Under the pieces are notes generated by a model. That model made no database searches and was not told the DNA's origin. It was given only the letters and a program-made list of their open reading frames with translations. From Diospyros lotus (Eukaryota; Streptophyta; Magnoliopsida; Ericales; Ebenaceae): 64,000 bases of DNA. Both the position numbers and the translations under genes were made by a program. Location of the stretch: assembly GCF_014633365.1 (NCBI RefSeq), contig NC_068347.1, forward strand, positions 20,544,433 to 20,608,432. Direction: 5' to 3'. Position 1 is the first letter of the stretch. Each line of letters opens with the position of its first letter. Positions 12,112 to 23,155 of this stretch are shown here, piece by piece.

Positions 12112-14317
12112 TGTGACAACACATAATTTCCTGGATCTTTTATTTACAACTAGATAATAACTCAATTGCATGGGCTGGAATTTTATCCCATTAATATATA
12201 ATAACGGAGAAAATTAAATATAAATACACCTCTCAGGGGCATTTCTTTACATAATAAAGCATCAATCAATCAAATACATCATATACATTATCGAAGCCCC
12301 TGATCACAACTCACACCCCAAGGATCTTTTCGGTTGGGATTGCCCTGTACACATTGAATCTAAAGAAAAAAATAGCAATCGCCATAGCAACCATTCCTGA
12401 GCACCATTCTTCTCAACCTGGAACGATGGTGAAACAAAGTGAGCTACGAGGCTCAGCAAGCATAACAAGAGAAATATGGTAAGGCTAGGAATAAATCTCT
12501 CACATTGAATACTGCCCATCAAATACCATGATAGGAATCAAAGTACCATGCCATGCCATGCATTACAACATTCAACCATCGACATAAATAAATAAATAAA
12601 CCAGTGCACATACTGGCAGTCCCTGGGGCCCATGTAAGAAATGTACAACCTAGCACCCAAGTCCCGACATACAAATCTACCACAGCCACAAACTAGCTAG
12701 CATAAGTCATATGAGCCCAAGACCCTAGCTAGCGAGGATATATGAGCCCGAGGCCCTAGCTAGCAAAGATATATGAGCCTGAGGCCCTAGCTAGCATAAA
12801 TGAATAATATCGTAACCATGCAATGCAACAAGCAATAAATGCAATGGCTTCTGTAGCATTGACATGATGACAAGGCCCTCATAAGCCAAGCATCAGGCCA
12901 TGCTACGCCCATGTAGCACTTCACACAAGCGAATGCTCTAAATGCATATGCTCGCCTAACATACACAAGTCAGCACTCAGCAAGCCAACCGTGTTATGCC
13001 AATGCTCACACGCCCAACACATACAAACATGATTTCGATTAAATGCAAACCCAGTCCCATGCACTGCAATGCCAGGAAATATGTCACATAATGGCAGAGT
13101 TGGTTGGTACTGACCAGGAACCCGTTGACGATTTGTGACTAGGGATCAACTAGTCGATAGTCGTTCGTGGCTTGGTCGACGGTTCACTCCCGTATCACCA
13201 AATAGTCAACACGTCACCTCACCAATCGATTGCTCATGCCTCCCATTATTAGGACTCGCACTCGCGGGAAACCATAGCCAAAATTGAATCTTGCCAATCT
13301 ATAGGAACCTAACCCCAGATCACGTTCGTCATCATTCTCAAAGAAATAGAGGCGATACAATACCCCGTAGGCACACAATAAATAAAATCTCAACGAGTCT
13401 CATTTTTAATTTAAATTAATTCATACCAATAAAATCCTAAATTCGTATAATTAATACGCAGATCCAAATCGAATTAAGCAAAGGCATGGAATTCATAAAA
13501 CGGAAGAGGCTCACAAAGGAAGTAAGGAGCTTGCCTCTATTTAGCAGATTTTAATGTTTTTACGCCTACACTCTGCTATTTCAATACACGCTGCAAATTA
13601 AATTCTAACTGTAAGAAATTATCAACACACTCTTCTCTACTCACCTGGCTAATTAAATTTCAATTAAACTGCATTTAATCCTGAATTTCTCCCAAATGTT
13701 CCCACTTCTGTGCGCCTTCCCCTGTTCTTATTTTGCTCTCTGCCACTGCTTGAATTGATGCCCCAAAGATAGCTGAATTTAGCTTTAAATCAACAAAAGA
13801 ATGGATGGCTTAGCGTGTGCCACGTGGGTGCGGCTAGCTTCCCACCACCTTGCCCTAAAACAACATCATTTTGAGACTAGGCTGTTGATTAAAATAAGCA
13901 TTTCTCCCTAGCCAAGTGCCTGCTCCCAGCTTAGCTCGAACTCGTGACCAGCCGTGACCCCTCATGCGCGTGCCATCTCACCTAGCAACTCCTTCACCAT
14001 ATATATGCACATAAATAATTTTAATGTAACCCCCCAACCAAGTTTCTGTAATTACACCTAAACCCCATAACTTTCAAAAATCAACACATATAACCCATAC
14101 AATAATAACACTTATACCCCAGAAATTCAGAAAATTAAATAATTTAATACTTCCCCTTAAATGCACAAATATTCAACAATCACCTTATATGCGATAATTA
14201 GTAATTATTAACTGTCCACTAAATTATTCAAATCCACACAATTCTAATAAATCAAAAATCACTTCAAATGTGGAAATTAATACTTATTAACTACTCCCAA
14301 ATTACCAAGATGTTACA
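12112..14317 (-). mobile_element. Element B 5' LTR
   Basis: A 2206-bp copy of 6326-8514, beginning TGTGACAACA and ending GATGTTACA, followed by the duplication CTTGG. Many substitutions and small indels separate it from the left LTR, and an extra segment near 13940-13975 is present here only. Confidence 0.92.
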
Positions 14318-14322
14318 CTTGG

Positions 14323-16030
14323 CGTGCAAGCTTCTTCTCTTCACTTCATTCTCTCATTCTTCTTCTTTCTTCACTTGTTTTCTCTTAGAATCTCTTTCTT
14401 CATTGCAGCTTCTAAAAGGAGATTGAGTTATAGTTCCAACGGCTTGGTTCAAGGCCATTTTTTTTCTTTCGGTTTAGCCGTCTCTAATCATCGAAGGCAA
14501 GTTCCCATTCTTTCTCCTTATATATACAAAGTTTTTCTTCTTCCTTGTTCCTATGCAAGTTCTCCTTTTTCATTTTCCCCTATGATTGTATGTCTTGATT
14601 CTTCGCTTGATTTGGTGTCTTTGGATTATCTGTTTTTGGGTTTTGGATTTTGGAAACCCCTATCTCTTTGCTGAAAAGGGTTGCAACCTGATTATTTGTA
14701 ACTCGTGTAGTTTTCCTTGAACTCTTAGAAAATTACTTTAAATATCCAAATGGTGTTTTGGTTCACTCCATCTTTTTTTAAGGAATGACAAGTTTATTGT
14801 TAGAGTTAGGTGGTATGCAAGAATTTGGTGTTGTTTGCATGTATTTTTGGCTTTGTGTGTCGTGGTCTTCATATTAGGGGGGGTCTATCGCTTGATTGAT
14901 CAAACCTCATCTATTGACTGTTCGCTTAAAATGGTTTTGTTGATCAACAGTTCCTTCTCATTTGTCAACCGTTTTCTCCATAGGTTTTGCTGACTATTTG
15001 TTGACTATTTTCTTGAAAAGGTTTTGCTGGTCAACAGATGGGGTCGAATATGTTGACAGATCATGGCATTATGTTCCAGCGGCCGATAGTCGCCTGTTGT
15101 CTGTCGATCGGTCTACCCCTTTAGTCACCCGTTTCTTCTGTTGATGCCTCCAACTCACCCCCAAATCATCATGCAGCTTCTAATAAGCTCCTCTATCAAC
15201 TTACAATCTTGATTTCCATTCATGAATGGTGGGAAATCTATTATTTGGTCATGTGTGCATTTGTTGGATTTTATGTTATGATTGAGTAATGGGTGTGGAT
15301 GGTTATGATGTGCATAGAAAAATGAATAATTTTGAGTATATGAATGGGTGTTTAATATATGTGCTTGTCCATGTCATGTGTGTGGTGGTATGGATAGTGG
15401 GAGTTTCGGCTCATAATGCTCGCCTGGTATAAAATTAGAGCGTGGGTGGACAGTGGTCCACAATATGATGTTATGGTATTATTATTGCATAGGCATATGA
15501 TGTGGTTCATGATGAGGCCTAATGAGAGGTTATGGAAGTGGTAATAAATTATGGATTGTTGTGTGGAGTTCTATTCTATTTTGTTATTATTATGAATGCC
15601 TTTATTCCTTACACTTCTTGCTTGATATATTTATATTCTTGCTAAACTCTGTGGCTCATCCTTTTTCTTTTTTCCATTCAAGATAAAGGTAAGGCCAAGG
15701 AAAGGGCTGGGTCGAGCGAAGGTTGAGTATCGCCTGGTATAGGTAGGTGTTCAAGGCTCTCCTAACCAAAAGGTCTTGGGATGTGTTTTAAAGACAAAGA
15801 CAGAGTCACTAATGTTGTATTTTAAATTATTGCCCTTTTATTTTTTGATGTAAGGGAAGTTGAATGTACTCCTGGAAAATGTATATATATATATATATAC
15901 TTTTATGGTTATGATATTTAATGAATTCAATGAGGATAGTTTAAATTGAGTTTTTATTTGTACCTATACCCTTAGCTACCTTCTTTCGGGCATCCTATGC
16001 TAGCGGGATCTCCGAGAGTGGGCCATTATA
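14323..16030 (+). mobile_element. Element C 5' LTR, right part
   Basis: Continues from 6325 after B and aligns with the 3' LTR from about 26511. Relative to the 3' LTR it carries about 360 extra bases at 14885-15248, bounded by GGTC on both sides, which are missing there. It lacks the roughly 130-bp block found at 27190-27320. The end reads CCATTATA where the 3' LTR has TCATTACA, so the terminal CA has become TA. The 116-codon ORF at 14324 crosses U3/R sequence and is not taken as a gene. Confidence 0.9.
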
Positions 16031-16033
16031 GTT

Positions 16034-16045
16034 TGGTATCAGAGC
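16034..16045 (+). other. Primer-binding site, initiator tRNA-Met type
   Basis: TGGTATCAGAGC lies three bases after the 5' LTR end. This is complementary to the 3' end of plant initiator tRNA-Met and is the usual primer site of plant Gypsy and Copia elements. Confidence 0.93.
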
Positions 16046-16168
16046 AAGGTTGGGATGAGAGGAGCCCCTGTACACATACGAATGTTGGGTAGAGTTAGGA
16101 CTATGGTTAGCAGACCGAAGTAAGATTAAATAAAGATTGTGTTCTAAAGTGATTTGATTATGTAGGAA

Positions 16169-19100
16169 ATGAGTGCTCCCAGAGGCAAACCGCTAACCCG
16201 AGGTCGTGGTCGGACCGTTCCAGTTCCTACACTTGACACTTCATAGGAATCCATTGGAGACCTATGCCAGGAGATGAGCGAGATATGAGGGTCCTTGGCC
16301 GATATTCTGAGGGCAGTGGACATACTCACTACTAACCAGATGGGGCAGGGTCAAGCGTGGCAGGAGACAAAGAGTGACCCAGGACCAGATGAGAACAATG
16401 ATGGACAGACCGAGAACCCAGTGGCACATGGAATAGGTAGTAGTATGAGGAGCCAACTCTTGAAGGACTTTATGACTCCTCGACCCCTAAAGTTCAGTGA
16501 AGGGGTAGATATTTCAGTAGCAAAGAATTGGATGATATCCATAGAAAAGCATCTACAAACTATAAGGTGCACTTACACAATTAGCCACCTTCTTATTGAG
16601 AGATGGTGAGAGGTGGCTAGGGTGAGGTTCATTAATAGAGAACCACTGTAATACCCAAAAAAAATTATGGGCTTAAGTGTAATTTTTATTAGGGAAAAAG
16701 TGTAATTTTTTAAAGTTATGGGGTTAAAGTATAGTTTTTGAAAACTTAAGGACTTAGGGGCAAGGGGGAAAAGTGAAAGAGGGAAAAATTTGAGGGGCCA
16801 AAATGCAAAATGCAATATGAACACTGCAACCAAGCCGATGGTCGCACTATGGCTGCCTGGCAACATGTCAAATCGGCCAGATTGGTTAAAAAATTGGTTA
16901 AAAATGCCTATAAATAGATGGGTTTTGGCTAAGGTTTCATCAATTTTTAGTTGAAAAATTAAAGCATTTGGGGAGAAATTGAGGGAAATGGATAGTGGGC
17001 TTTTGTTCTCCATGTGAAGGAGAGAATTTCTGGAGAATTTGAAGGATTTTTGTATTGGTTTGAGGGTGTTACGAGCATCACTGAAAAATCATAAAATTTT
17101 CCAGAGATGCGCTGTAATTGGCCGATTTGAAAGAGTTTTGGCTTGATTTTTGAGCCACTAGTGAGCCCATTGTGTTCGAAAGGAAAAATAGAGTAAGAGA
17201 GAAGAAGAATAACCAAGAAATCAGAACAAAACCAGTAGTTGACGGTGAGAAGAAAGTTGGAAAAGATGATAGGCTTCGGGTGCGTGGGAACACATGAAAA
17301 ACGTGCGGGTGCGGGCGCGTGTAGGCACATTAAGGTAAGAAAAAAAAATAGAAAAACAGGAAAAATGGAGAAAAAAATGGGAGAAATTATGGAAAAATTC
17401 CAAAAAAAAATTAGGGAAATTTAATTTTATTAATTTTTCTTGAAATTTGTTCAGGAAAAATATTAGGGCACGAGTCTCGAGGCACAATATGAATTTTGAG
17501 GAAGCTTAAATAGCTAGATCAAGGTGAGTGGTTTCCCTGAAAATTTATACATGAAATGATTTGCCTAAAATGAGTGTGAATTTCATGAGGGTTGCCAAAA
17601 TATATGTGATTTATGAGCATCTTGTCATATATGTGCATGTTATGTTGCCTTGATAATTGTGTTATTGCATTAGGCATGAAATTATTGGCATATCAATAAT
17701 TGTGTCATCCATATTGACCATGGTGGGATGAGAGTTTGCCCTAATAGCTTGACCTACATTTCCCCAAGTGAGTTTTTTCGGAATGACTGTAGAAGTATCC
17801 CGTGCCGTGTGTGATTGTCGGGATGACTGTCGAGGGTTCTATGCTGGGACTAGAATGATAATGAAAGCTACTCTAGGGCGTCAGTTAATTCATATCCATG
17901 CATTATACATTCACAAAAATTATTTTAAACCCTCACTTCGAAGATTCATCTTCTAATTTGGACTCTGTCCTTGGAATATTTAATGTTCTAGGTGGGACAT
18001 GTAGTAGAAAAGGAAAGGGGATTGCCAAGACATGATTTCAGTTGTATCTTTGTCCTACACCCATAATAGGACAAGTCATGAGATTTCTAATGATATTGGG
18101 CACGTTATTTTATGTTGATTTATCTGACATATATTATAATTTTTATGGTTATTGAGAACAATGTTATACGGTTTGAAATCATTTATGCTTTTAATATCCC
18201 ATGAGGTTTCAATTCTACTTCCACAAGTATTTAATTTACCATTCCTTAGTTTATCATTTGGAATGTTGTATATATATATATATATTTTAGGGGATTTTTA
18301 AATATGGTATTTTGGGAATTTAGAAATAGCGTTACAAGAAAAAAGAATTCTGAAATAATGACATGCCTTGGGAGGGCGGGTCATTACAGCCATCTTGGGT
18401 GGAGTTCTAGGAGATGCTTAATGAGAACTATTTTTTCGACTAGATTAGGGAACAAAAGACGTACGAGTTCATTGAATTAGTATAGGGTAATAAGTCTATG
18501 GCCTAATACGAGGCAGAGGTTGCTTCTCTGGTAAGATTTGCTCCAGAATTAGTATCTATTGAGGCCAAGAAGGCTACCAAATTTCATAGGGGACAACAGG
18601 CAGAGATTCAACATGAACTGGCCAGTGCTAGGATCGTAGATTATCCCATAATTATGCAAAGAGCCTATGCCATTGAGAGGGATAGACATGAATTGAGAAA
18701 TGGGCAAGTATCATCTAGAGGAGTTGGTTCTTCCTAGGGCAAGGGTAGTGATAGAAAGAGAAGATGGGAAGTAGGCCCAATAAGAAACACTACCGAAATT
18801 CCACCATGTTAGACTTATGGTAAGAGACACAAAGACCCTTATCACTTCGCAATAGGTGGAGTTTATTTTATATGTGGACAGGTAGGACACATTCAAAGGG
18901 ATTACCCTAAGAACCCCTTTGTGTCTCTAGCTAGACACAAGATTTGCTTTCGATGTGGCCAAAAGGGCTACAGGGCTAGCACATGTACTATCATGTCGCA
19001 GTATGAAGGGCTGAGGCAAGGAGGTTAGGAACAAAGAACTAGTTAGAGGCCCGGGATGCCCAGAATGCAGGGAGAAGGTCCCTAACCAGCACTGCCTCAG

Positions 19101-19170
19101 GCTCAACATCCAGTTGTTACTAATAAACCCCATGTTTAAGGGAGAGTATTTGCATTGATTGTAGCAAACA
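16169..19170 (+). pseudogene. gag of element C (capsid/nucleocapsid), broken
   Basis: The first ATG is at 16169, with a glycine/arginine-rich start, and a TAG interrupts after about 25 codons. The retrotransposon gag domain is seen at about 16440-16610 (phrases FMTPRPLKFSEG and NWMISIEKHLQTI) and continues after insertion E with ENYFFD, IREQKTYEF and FAPELVSIEAKKAT. Two zinc-knuckle relics lie at about 18855-18990: ICGQVGH lacks its first Cys spacing, and CFRCGQKGY has Tyr for His. Gag would package RNA in the virus-like particle. Stops at several Gln positions make this copy dead. Confidence 0.85.
16647..18388 (+). mobile_element. Solo LTR E inserted in gag
   Basis: A 1742-bp segment with TGTAATACCC...GGTCATTACA ends and TATA (CTATAAATAG) at 16908-16917. 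The flanks are ACCAC (16642-16646) and GCCAT (18389-18393). If the original target was ACCAT, each copy carries one substitution, and removing the insert gives an in-frame gag join. No polypurine tract or primer site adjoins it. It contains an A-rich stretch near 17340-17420 and (TA)n at 18273-18290. ORFs inside on both strands are short and unsupported. Confidence 0.82.
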
Positions 19171-19519
19171 CAAAGAGAGGAATGACATTATGCAAGGTTA
19201 TCTCTCCTTATATGGTATAGATGTGTGTGTCCTTTTTGACACAGGTTCCACTCACTCATTCATTGTACCATGGGCAGTATGCCACATACCTGTTCTTCGA
19301 ATTACATTGCCATATTACTTGATTGTGACTATGCCGAGGGACATGGTGTTAAAAGGTAGTGAGGTATTTAAAGATTGTAACATTGTGGTACATGATAGGG
19401 AATTACTAGGGGACTTGGTAGTGCTCGATATTAAGGACTTTGACCTTATTCTGGGTATGGATTGGTTATCTAGGAATTATGCCAAGGTTGATTATCGCCA
19501 GAAGGTAATTTATTTTTAG
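19160..19519 (+). pseudogene. Aspartic protease domain of element C
   Basis: A 109-codon open stretch begins at ATG 19190. The catalytic motif FDTGSTHSFI lies at about residues 16-25, and the family's second block DLILGMDWLSRN at about 85-96. This is the retropepsin-like protease (RVP_2 type) that cuts the gag-pol polyprotein and acts as a dimer. Here it is cut from the rest of pol by stop codons at 19517 and shortly after. The active-site DTG is intact, but no continuous polyprotein exists. Confidence 0.88.
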
Positions 19520-19784
19520 TTACCCTAGCAGCCAACTATTGTGTATTAGGGTATTAAGCCGATGAGCTCCACTCCCATGATTTCAGTAATGAAAGTGGAG
19601 AGGTTAATATGGCAGGGTTGTGAGGCACATCTTGCCTTTGTGACCACTGGCACAGAGAATAAGTTAAAGTTATTGGAGATACCGATGGTACGAGACTTTT
19701 AGGATGTGTTTTCGAAAGAGTTACCAGGTTTATCGCCCCCGAGGGGAAGTTGAATTCTCAATTGAATTGGTGTCAGGTACACAG

Positions 19785-20934
19785 TGTTGGTCCCTTAGGG
19801 TATGGCCACTCAAGAAGGGGGCTGAATTGAGTGATTAAAAATTTTACCAATTTTAAAATAAAGATCTTGTTATTACAATTTTATCAAAATTAGATTTATG
19901 TAAATATATATATATATGAAAAGTTGAAGTGATGAATTTCATGCCACAAGATATATCAATGAAACATAATATATGACACAAGATAATTTTTAAGTGGTTC
20001 AGCATATTCCACACACCTAGTCCACTCTCCCAAGATCTAACCACCCTTGGGGTTCCACTAAAACCAACACCAAGGTTTTCCGTTAAATCACCTTGGAAAC
20101 TAATACAACCCTAGATTACAAATGGTTCTAGGAGACCTAAGCAATCCACAACAAAGTTTAAATAAGTACAATACTTTGTCCACTATTGGACTCAAAAGAT
20201 TTAAGTAATAAATACACTTATACAAGGCAATAAATAAAATGATACAATAACCTCAAGATGGAGAAATTTGGATACAACTTGAAATGACTTTCTCCTCATT
20301 GCCTTGTGGCTCTTGAGTGAGTGAGAAATGAAGCTTGAGAGCCTTTGTATGCTTGGTTAGCTTGATGAGAGATTAGAGACTTTGAATGCTTATTTGAACT
20401 CAAATAAATGCTAAACTTCTCAAGCAAAACAACCCTCAAGCATTTATAGATGCAATTGGAGAACCTGTTCAATGTTTAAAAAAATGATCGTTGGGCCAGA
20501 GGAGTCGACCTTCCTGAAACAAAATTCGAATTCCATTTTAAGTGGGAGTCGAACCTAGTTATACAAGAGTCGACTTCTCTACTGCTAGAGTCAACTCTTT
20601 GAAAAAAACCAATGGTGCTAAGTTGACTCTACATAATATGCTCTCTGCTAGGTTGACTCTAGTTTTGCAAGAGTCGACTTCAGCTTAAGGGGAGACGACT
20701 CCTTTGAACCAAGAGTCGACTTTTGAAGCCAATTTTACAGAAAATAAATTTTATACATATGTTAATTGCTTGAGACTTGGTTTTAATCAAAAGCATAGTT
20801 TTAGTGGAGATTATGAATTTTGAGAAAAATATGCAATAATTAGGGGCTACAAATTATACATCAATTATAAAATATTATTTTTGTTAATTGTCAAAACTTA
20901 TTTAAAAGCCTAACTGGGGAAAGTTGGCTCAACA
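19785..20934 (+). mobile_element. Solo LTR F (Copia-type) at the start of reverse transcriptase
   Basis: A 1150-bp segment with TGTTGGTCCC...GGCTCAACA ends. The flanks are CACAG (19780-19784) and CATAG (20935-20939), a 5-bp duplication with one difference. Removing the insert and one flank copy rejoins pol in frame at the lead-in to reverse transcriptase. The start, with 'AAGAAGGGGGCTGAATTGAG', matches the style of plant Copia LTRs. The orientation is inferred from that start. It holds a cluster of GAGTCGAC words at 20505-20725. Confidence 0.85.
20505..20725. repeat. Cluster of GAGTCGAC / AGTTGACT words in LTR F
   Basis: About nine imperfect copies of the near-palindrome GAGTCGACT (variants GAGTCGAAC, GAGTCAACTC, AGTTGACTCT, GAGACGACTC) occur in 220 bp at irregular spacing. 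They lie in what would be U3. They resemble dispersed regulatory words more than a strict tandem repeat. Confidence 0.75.
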
Positions 20935-20939
20935 CATAG

Positions 20940-22313
20940 CTTATCTCTAAAGCTCCTTCTAGAATGACCCTTAATGAGTTAAAGAAGTTAAAGACCTAGA
21001 TGCAAGAGTTGATTGAGAAGGGATTTATTCGCCCTAGTGCCTCGCCTTGGGGTGCTCCAGTATTATTTTTGCAGAAGAAGGATGGGTCAATGAGGCTATG
21101 CATAGATTATCGTTAGCTGAATCAAATAACATTGAAGAACAAGTATCCACTTTTGTGTGTGGATGATTTACTAGATCAGCTGCATGGAGCCTCAATTTTT
21201 TCTAAGATAGATTTGAAATCTAGCTACCACCAAGTGCGGGTTAGAGAAGAGGATATTCAGAAAACTGTCTTTAGTACCCGGTATGGGCACTTTGAATTTG
21301 TAGTCATGCTGTTCGGATTGATGAATGCCCCAATAATCTTTATGGACTTGAAGAATAGGGTTTTCAGGGAGTATTTAGATTGTTTTGTTATAGTATTCAT
21401 TGATGACATCCTAATTTACTCGCCGAACCTTGTGGAGCATAAGGCGCATCTCAAGATAGTCTTGCAAAGGCTTAGGGAGAAGCAACTATATGTAAAGTTT
21501 AGCAAGTGTGAATTCTGGAAAAGGCATGTGGGTTTCCTTGGGCATGTGGTTTCAAGTGAGGGTATTTTAGTGGACCCCAAAAAGATAAAGGTTGTGATGG
21601 ATTGGCCAAGGCCCACTACAATGACAGGTATTTGGAGTTTCTTAGGATTGGCGAGTTATTACAGAAGATATATAGAAGGTTTTGTTCATCTATCCTCGCC
21701 CATAACCAAATTGACTCGGAATGGAGTAAAATTTGAGTGGAATGAATCTTGTGAATATTACTTCCAAGAGTTGAAGAAGAGGTTAACCACGACTCCAGTG
21801 TTGACTATTTCGAAGAGTAGGCAAAAGTTCACCATTTATAGTAATTCCTCGTATATTGGACTGGGATGTGTGTTGATGCAGGATGGGCGTGTTAATGCCC
21901 ATGCCTCGAGACAATTGAAGAAACACGAGATGAACTACCCCATACATGACTTGGAGTTGGTGATAGTGGTATTTTCTTTTAAGATTTGGAGGCATTATTT
22001 GTACATCAAAAAAGTGGAGATCTGCACAGACCATAAGAGCTTGAAATACCTTATCTCCTAGAAGGAATTAAACATGAGACAGTGATGTTGGGTGGAATTA
22101 TTTAAAGACTATGACTATGAAATCTTATACCACCGGGGAAAGGAAAATGTGGTAGCAGACGCACTGAGTCGAGGTGGAGCATTTATGGCAATCATGATGG
22201 TCCAGGAATGGAGGTTGTTGGAACAGATGGGTGAGATATCTATCTCTACTCTAGAAGAGAGGCCCATTATATGTTGTCCTTATATGAAAGTGCAATCTGA
22301 ACTAGTTGATTAG
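20940..22313 (+). pseudogene. Reverse transcriptase and RNase H of element C
   Basis: Reverse transcriptase blocks appear in order: [18 protein letters not shown], then SMRLCIDYR followed by a TAG stop, then a 309-codon open stretch from 21132. The catalytic block [13 protein letters not shown] has its Asp-Asp at about 21402-21407. The C-terminal connection domain and RNase H follow (from about 21800). The first RNase H acidic residue is replaced (YSNSS where YSDAS is usual), so the domain is probably inactive. TDHKSLKYL and a degenerate tether (GKENVVADALSR, about 22136-22170) close the domain. Stops at 22059 and 22084 and a frame change break it. Confidence 0.92.
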
Positions 22314-23155
22314 ATTCGGATTCAGTAGCTTAATGAAGTGAAACTGGCAAAGGTTACTGTCTGATATTGATAAATTCACTCCTTTGGGTTATAGTTAGAA
22401 GGGAAATGGTATGTTGTTATTTCAAGGAAGGATATATGTACAAGATGATGAGGGAATTAAGCAAGAGATTTTATCTTAAGACCACAGAGCATGCTACATT
22501 ATTCACCCCAGTACTGCAAAGATGTATTAGGACCTTTGACAACAATTTTGGAGGGGTGGTATGAAAAGAGATGTGAAAAAATTTGTATCGTGATGCTTGG
22601 TGTCTCAACAAGTTAAGGTAGAACATCAGAAACCCGCTGGCTTATTACAATTATTACCGATCCTAGAGTGGAAATGGGATCATATCTTCATGGATTTTGT
22701 GACAAACTTGCCTAGGACAGCGAACGATCATGATGCCATTTGGGTGATAGTTGACAAGCTGACGAAATCAACCCACTTTTTATCGATTAAGAAGACCTTC
22801 CCTTTGAGTCGTTTGGAAAAGTTATACCTTGAAGAAATTATGAGGCTGTGTGGCATTCCATCTACCATTATATCAAATAGAGATCCTAGATTTACTTCAC
22901 ATTTTGGGAAGCTTTACACGATTCCCCAGGAACTAAATTGAGGTTAAGTATTGCATTTCATCCACAGATAGACAGTCAAACAGAGAGGACTATCCAGACA
23001 CTAGAAGGTATGTTAAGGGCATGTGTATTGAATTTTCATGTTATCTTGGATGATAACTTGCCACTAGTGGAATTTTCATATAATAATTGTTATCATTCTA
23101 GCATTGGGATGCCACCCTATGAGGTGCTTTACGGCAAGCCGTGCAGGTCGCCTAT

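Larger units (their letters stand above)
6326..14317 (-). mobile_element. Element B: complete non-autonomous LTR retrotransposon inside C's 5' LTR
   Basis: A 7992-bp element flanked by perfect 5-bp duplications CTTGG (6321-6325 and 14318-14322). It has two direct LTRs of about 2.2 kb (6326-8514 and 12112-14317) and a 3.6-kb internal region. On the minus strand a polypurine tract adjoins the left LTR at 8515-8530, so the left LTR is the 3' LTR. The internal region has no recognisable gag or pol, matching the large-retrotransposon-derivative (LARD) type. The expected tRNA-Met primer site is absent next to the right LTR, although the leader after it resembles C's leader. The LTRs differ at many sites, so the insertion is not recent. 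Confidence 0.92.

Noticed and set aside
14324..14674. 116-codon ORF rich in Phe, Leu and Ser
   Set aside because: It starts at the insertion scar of B and runs through LTR sequence of C; the matching 3' LTR region (26510-26860) does not keep it open.
16034..16045. tRNA gene fragment
   Set aside because: TGGTATCAGAGC is the retrotransposon primer-binding site complementary to tRNA-iMet; no cloverleaf surrounds it.
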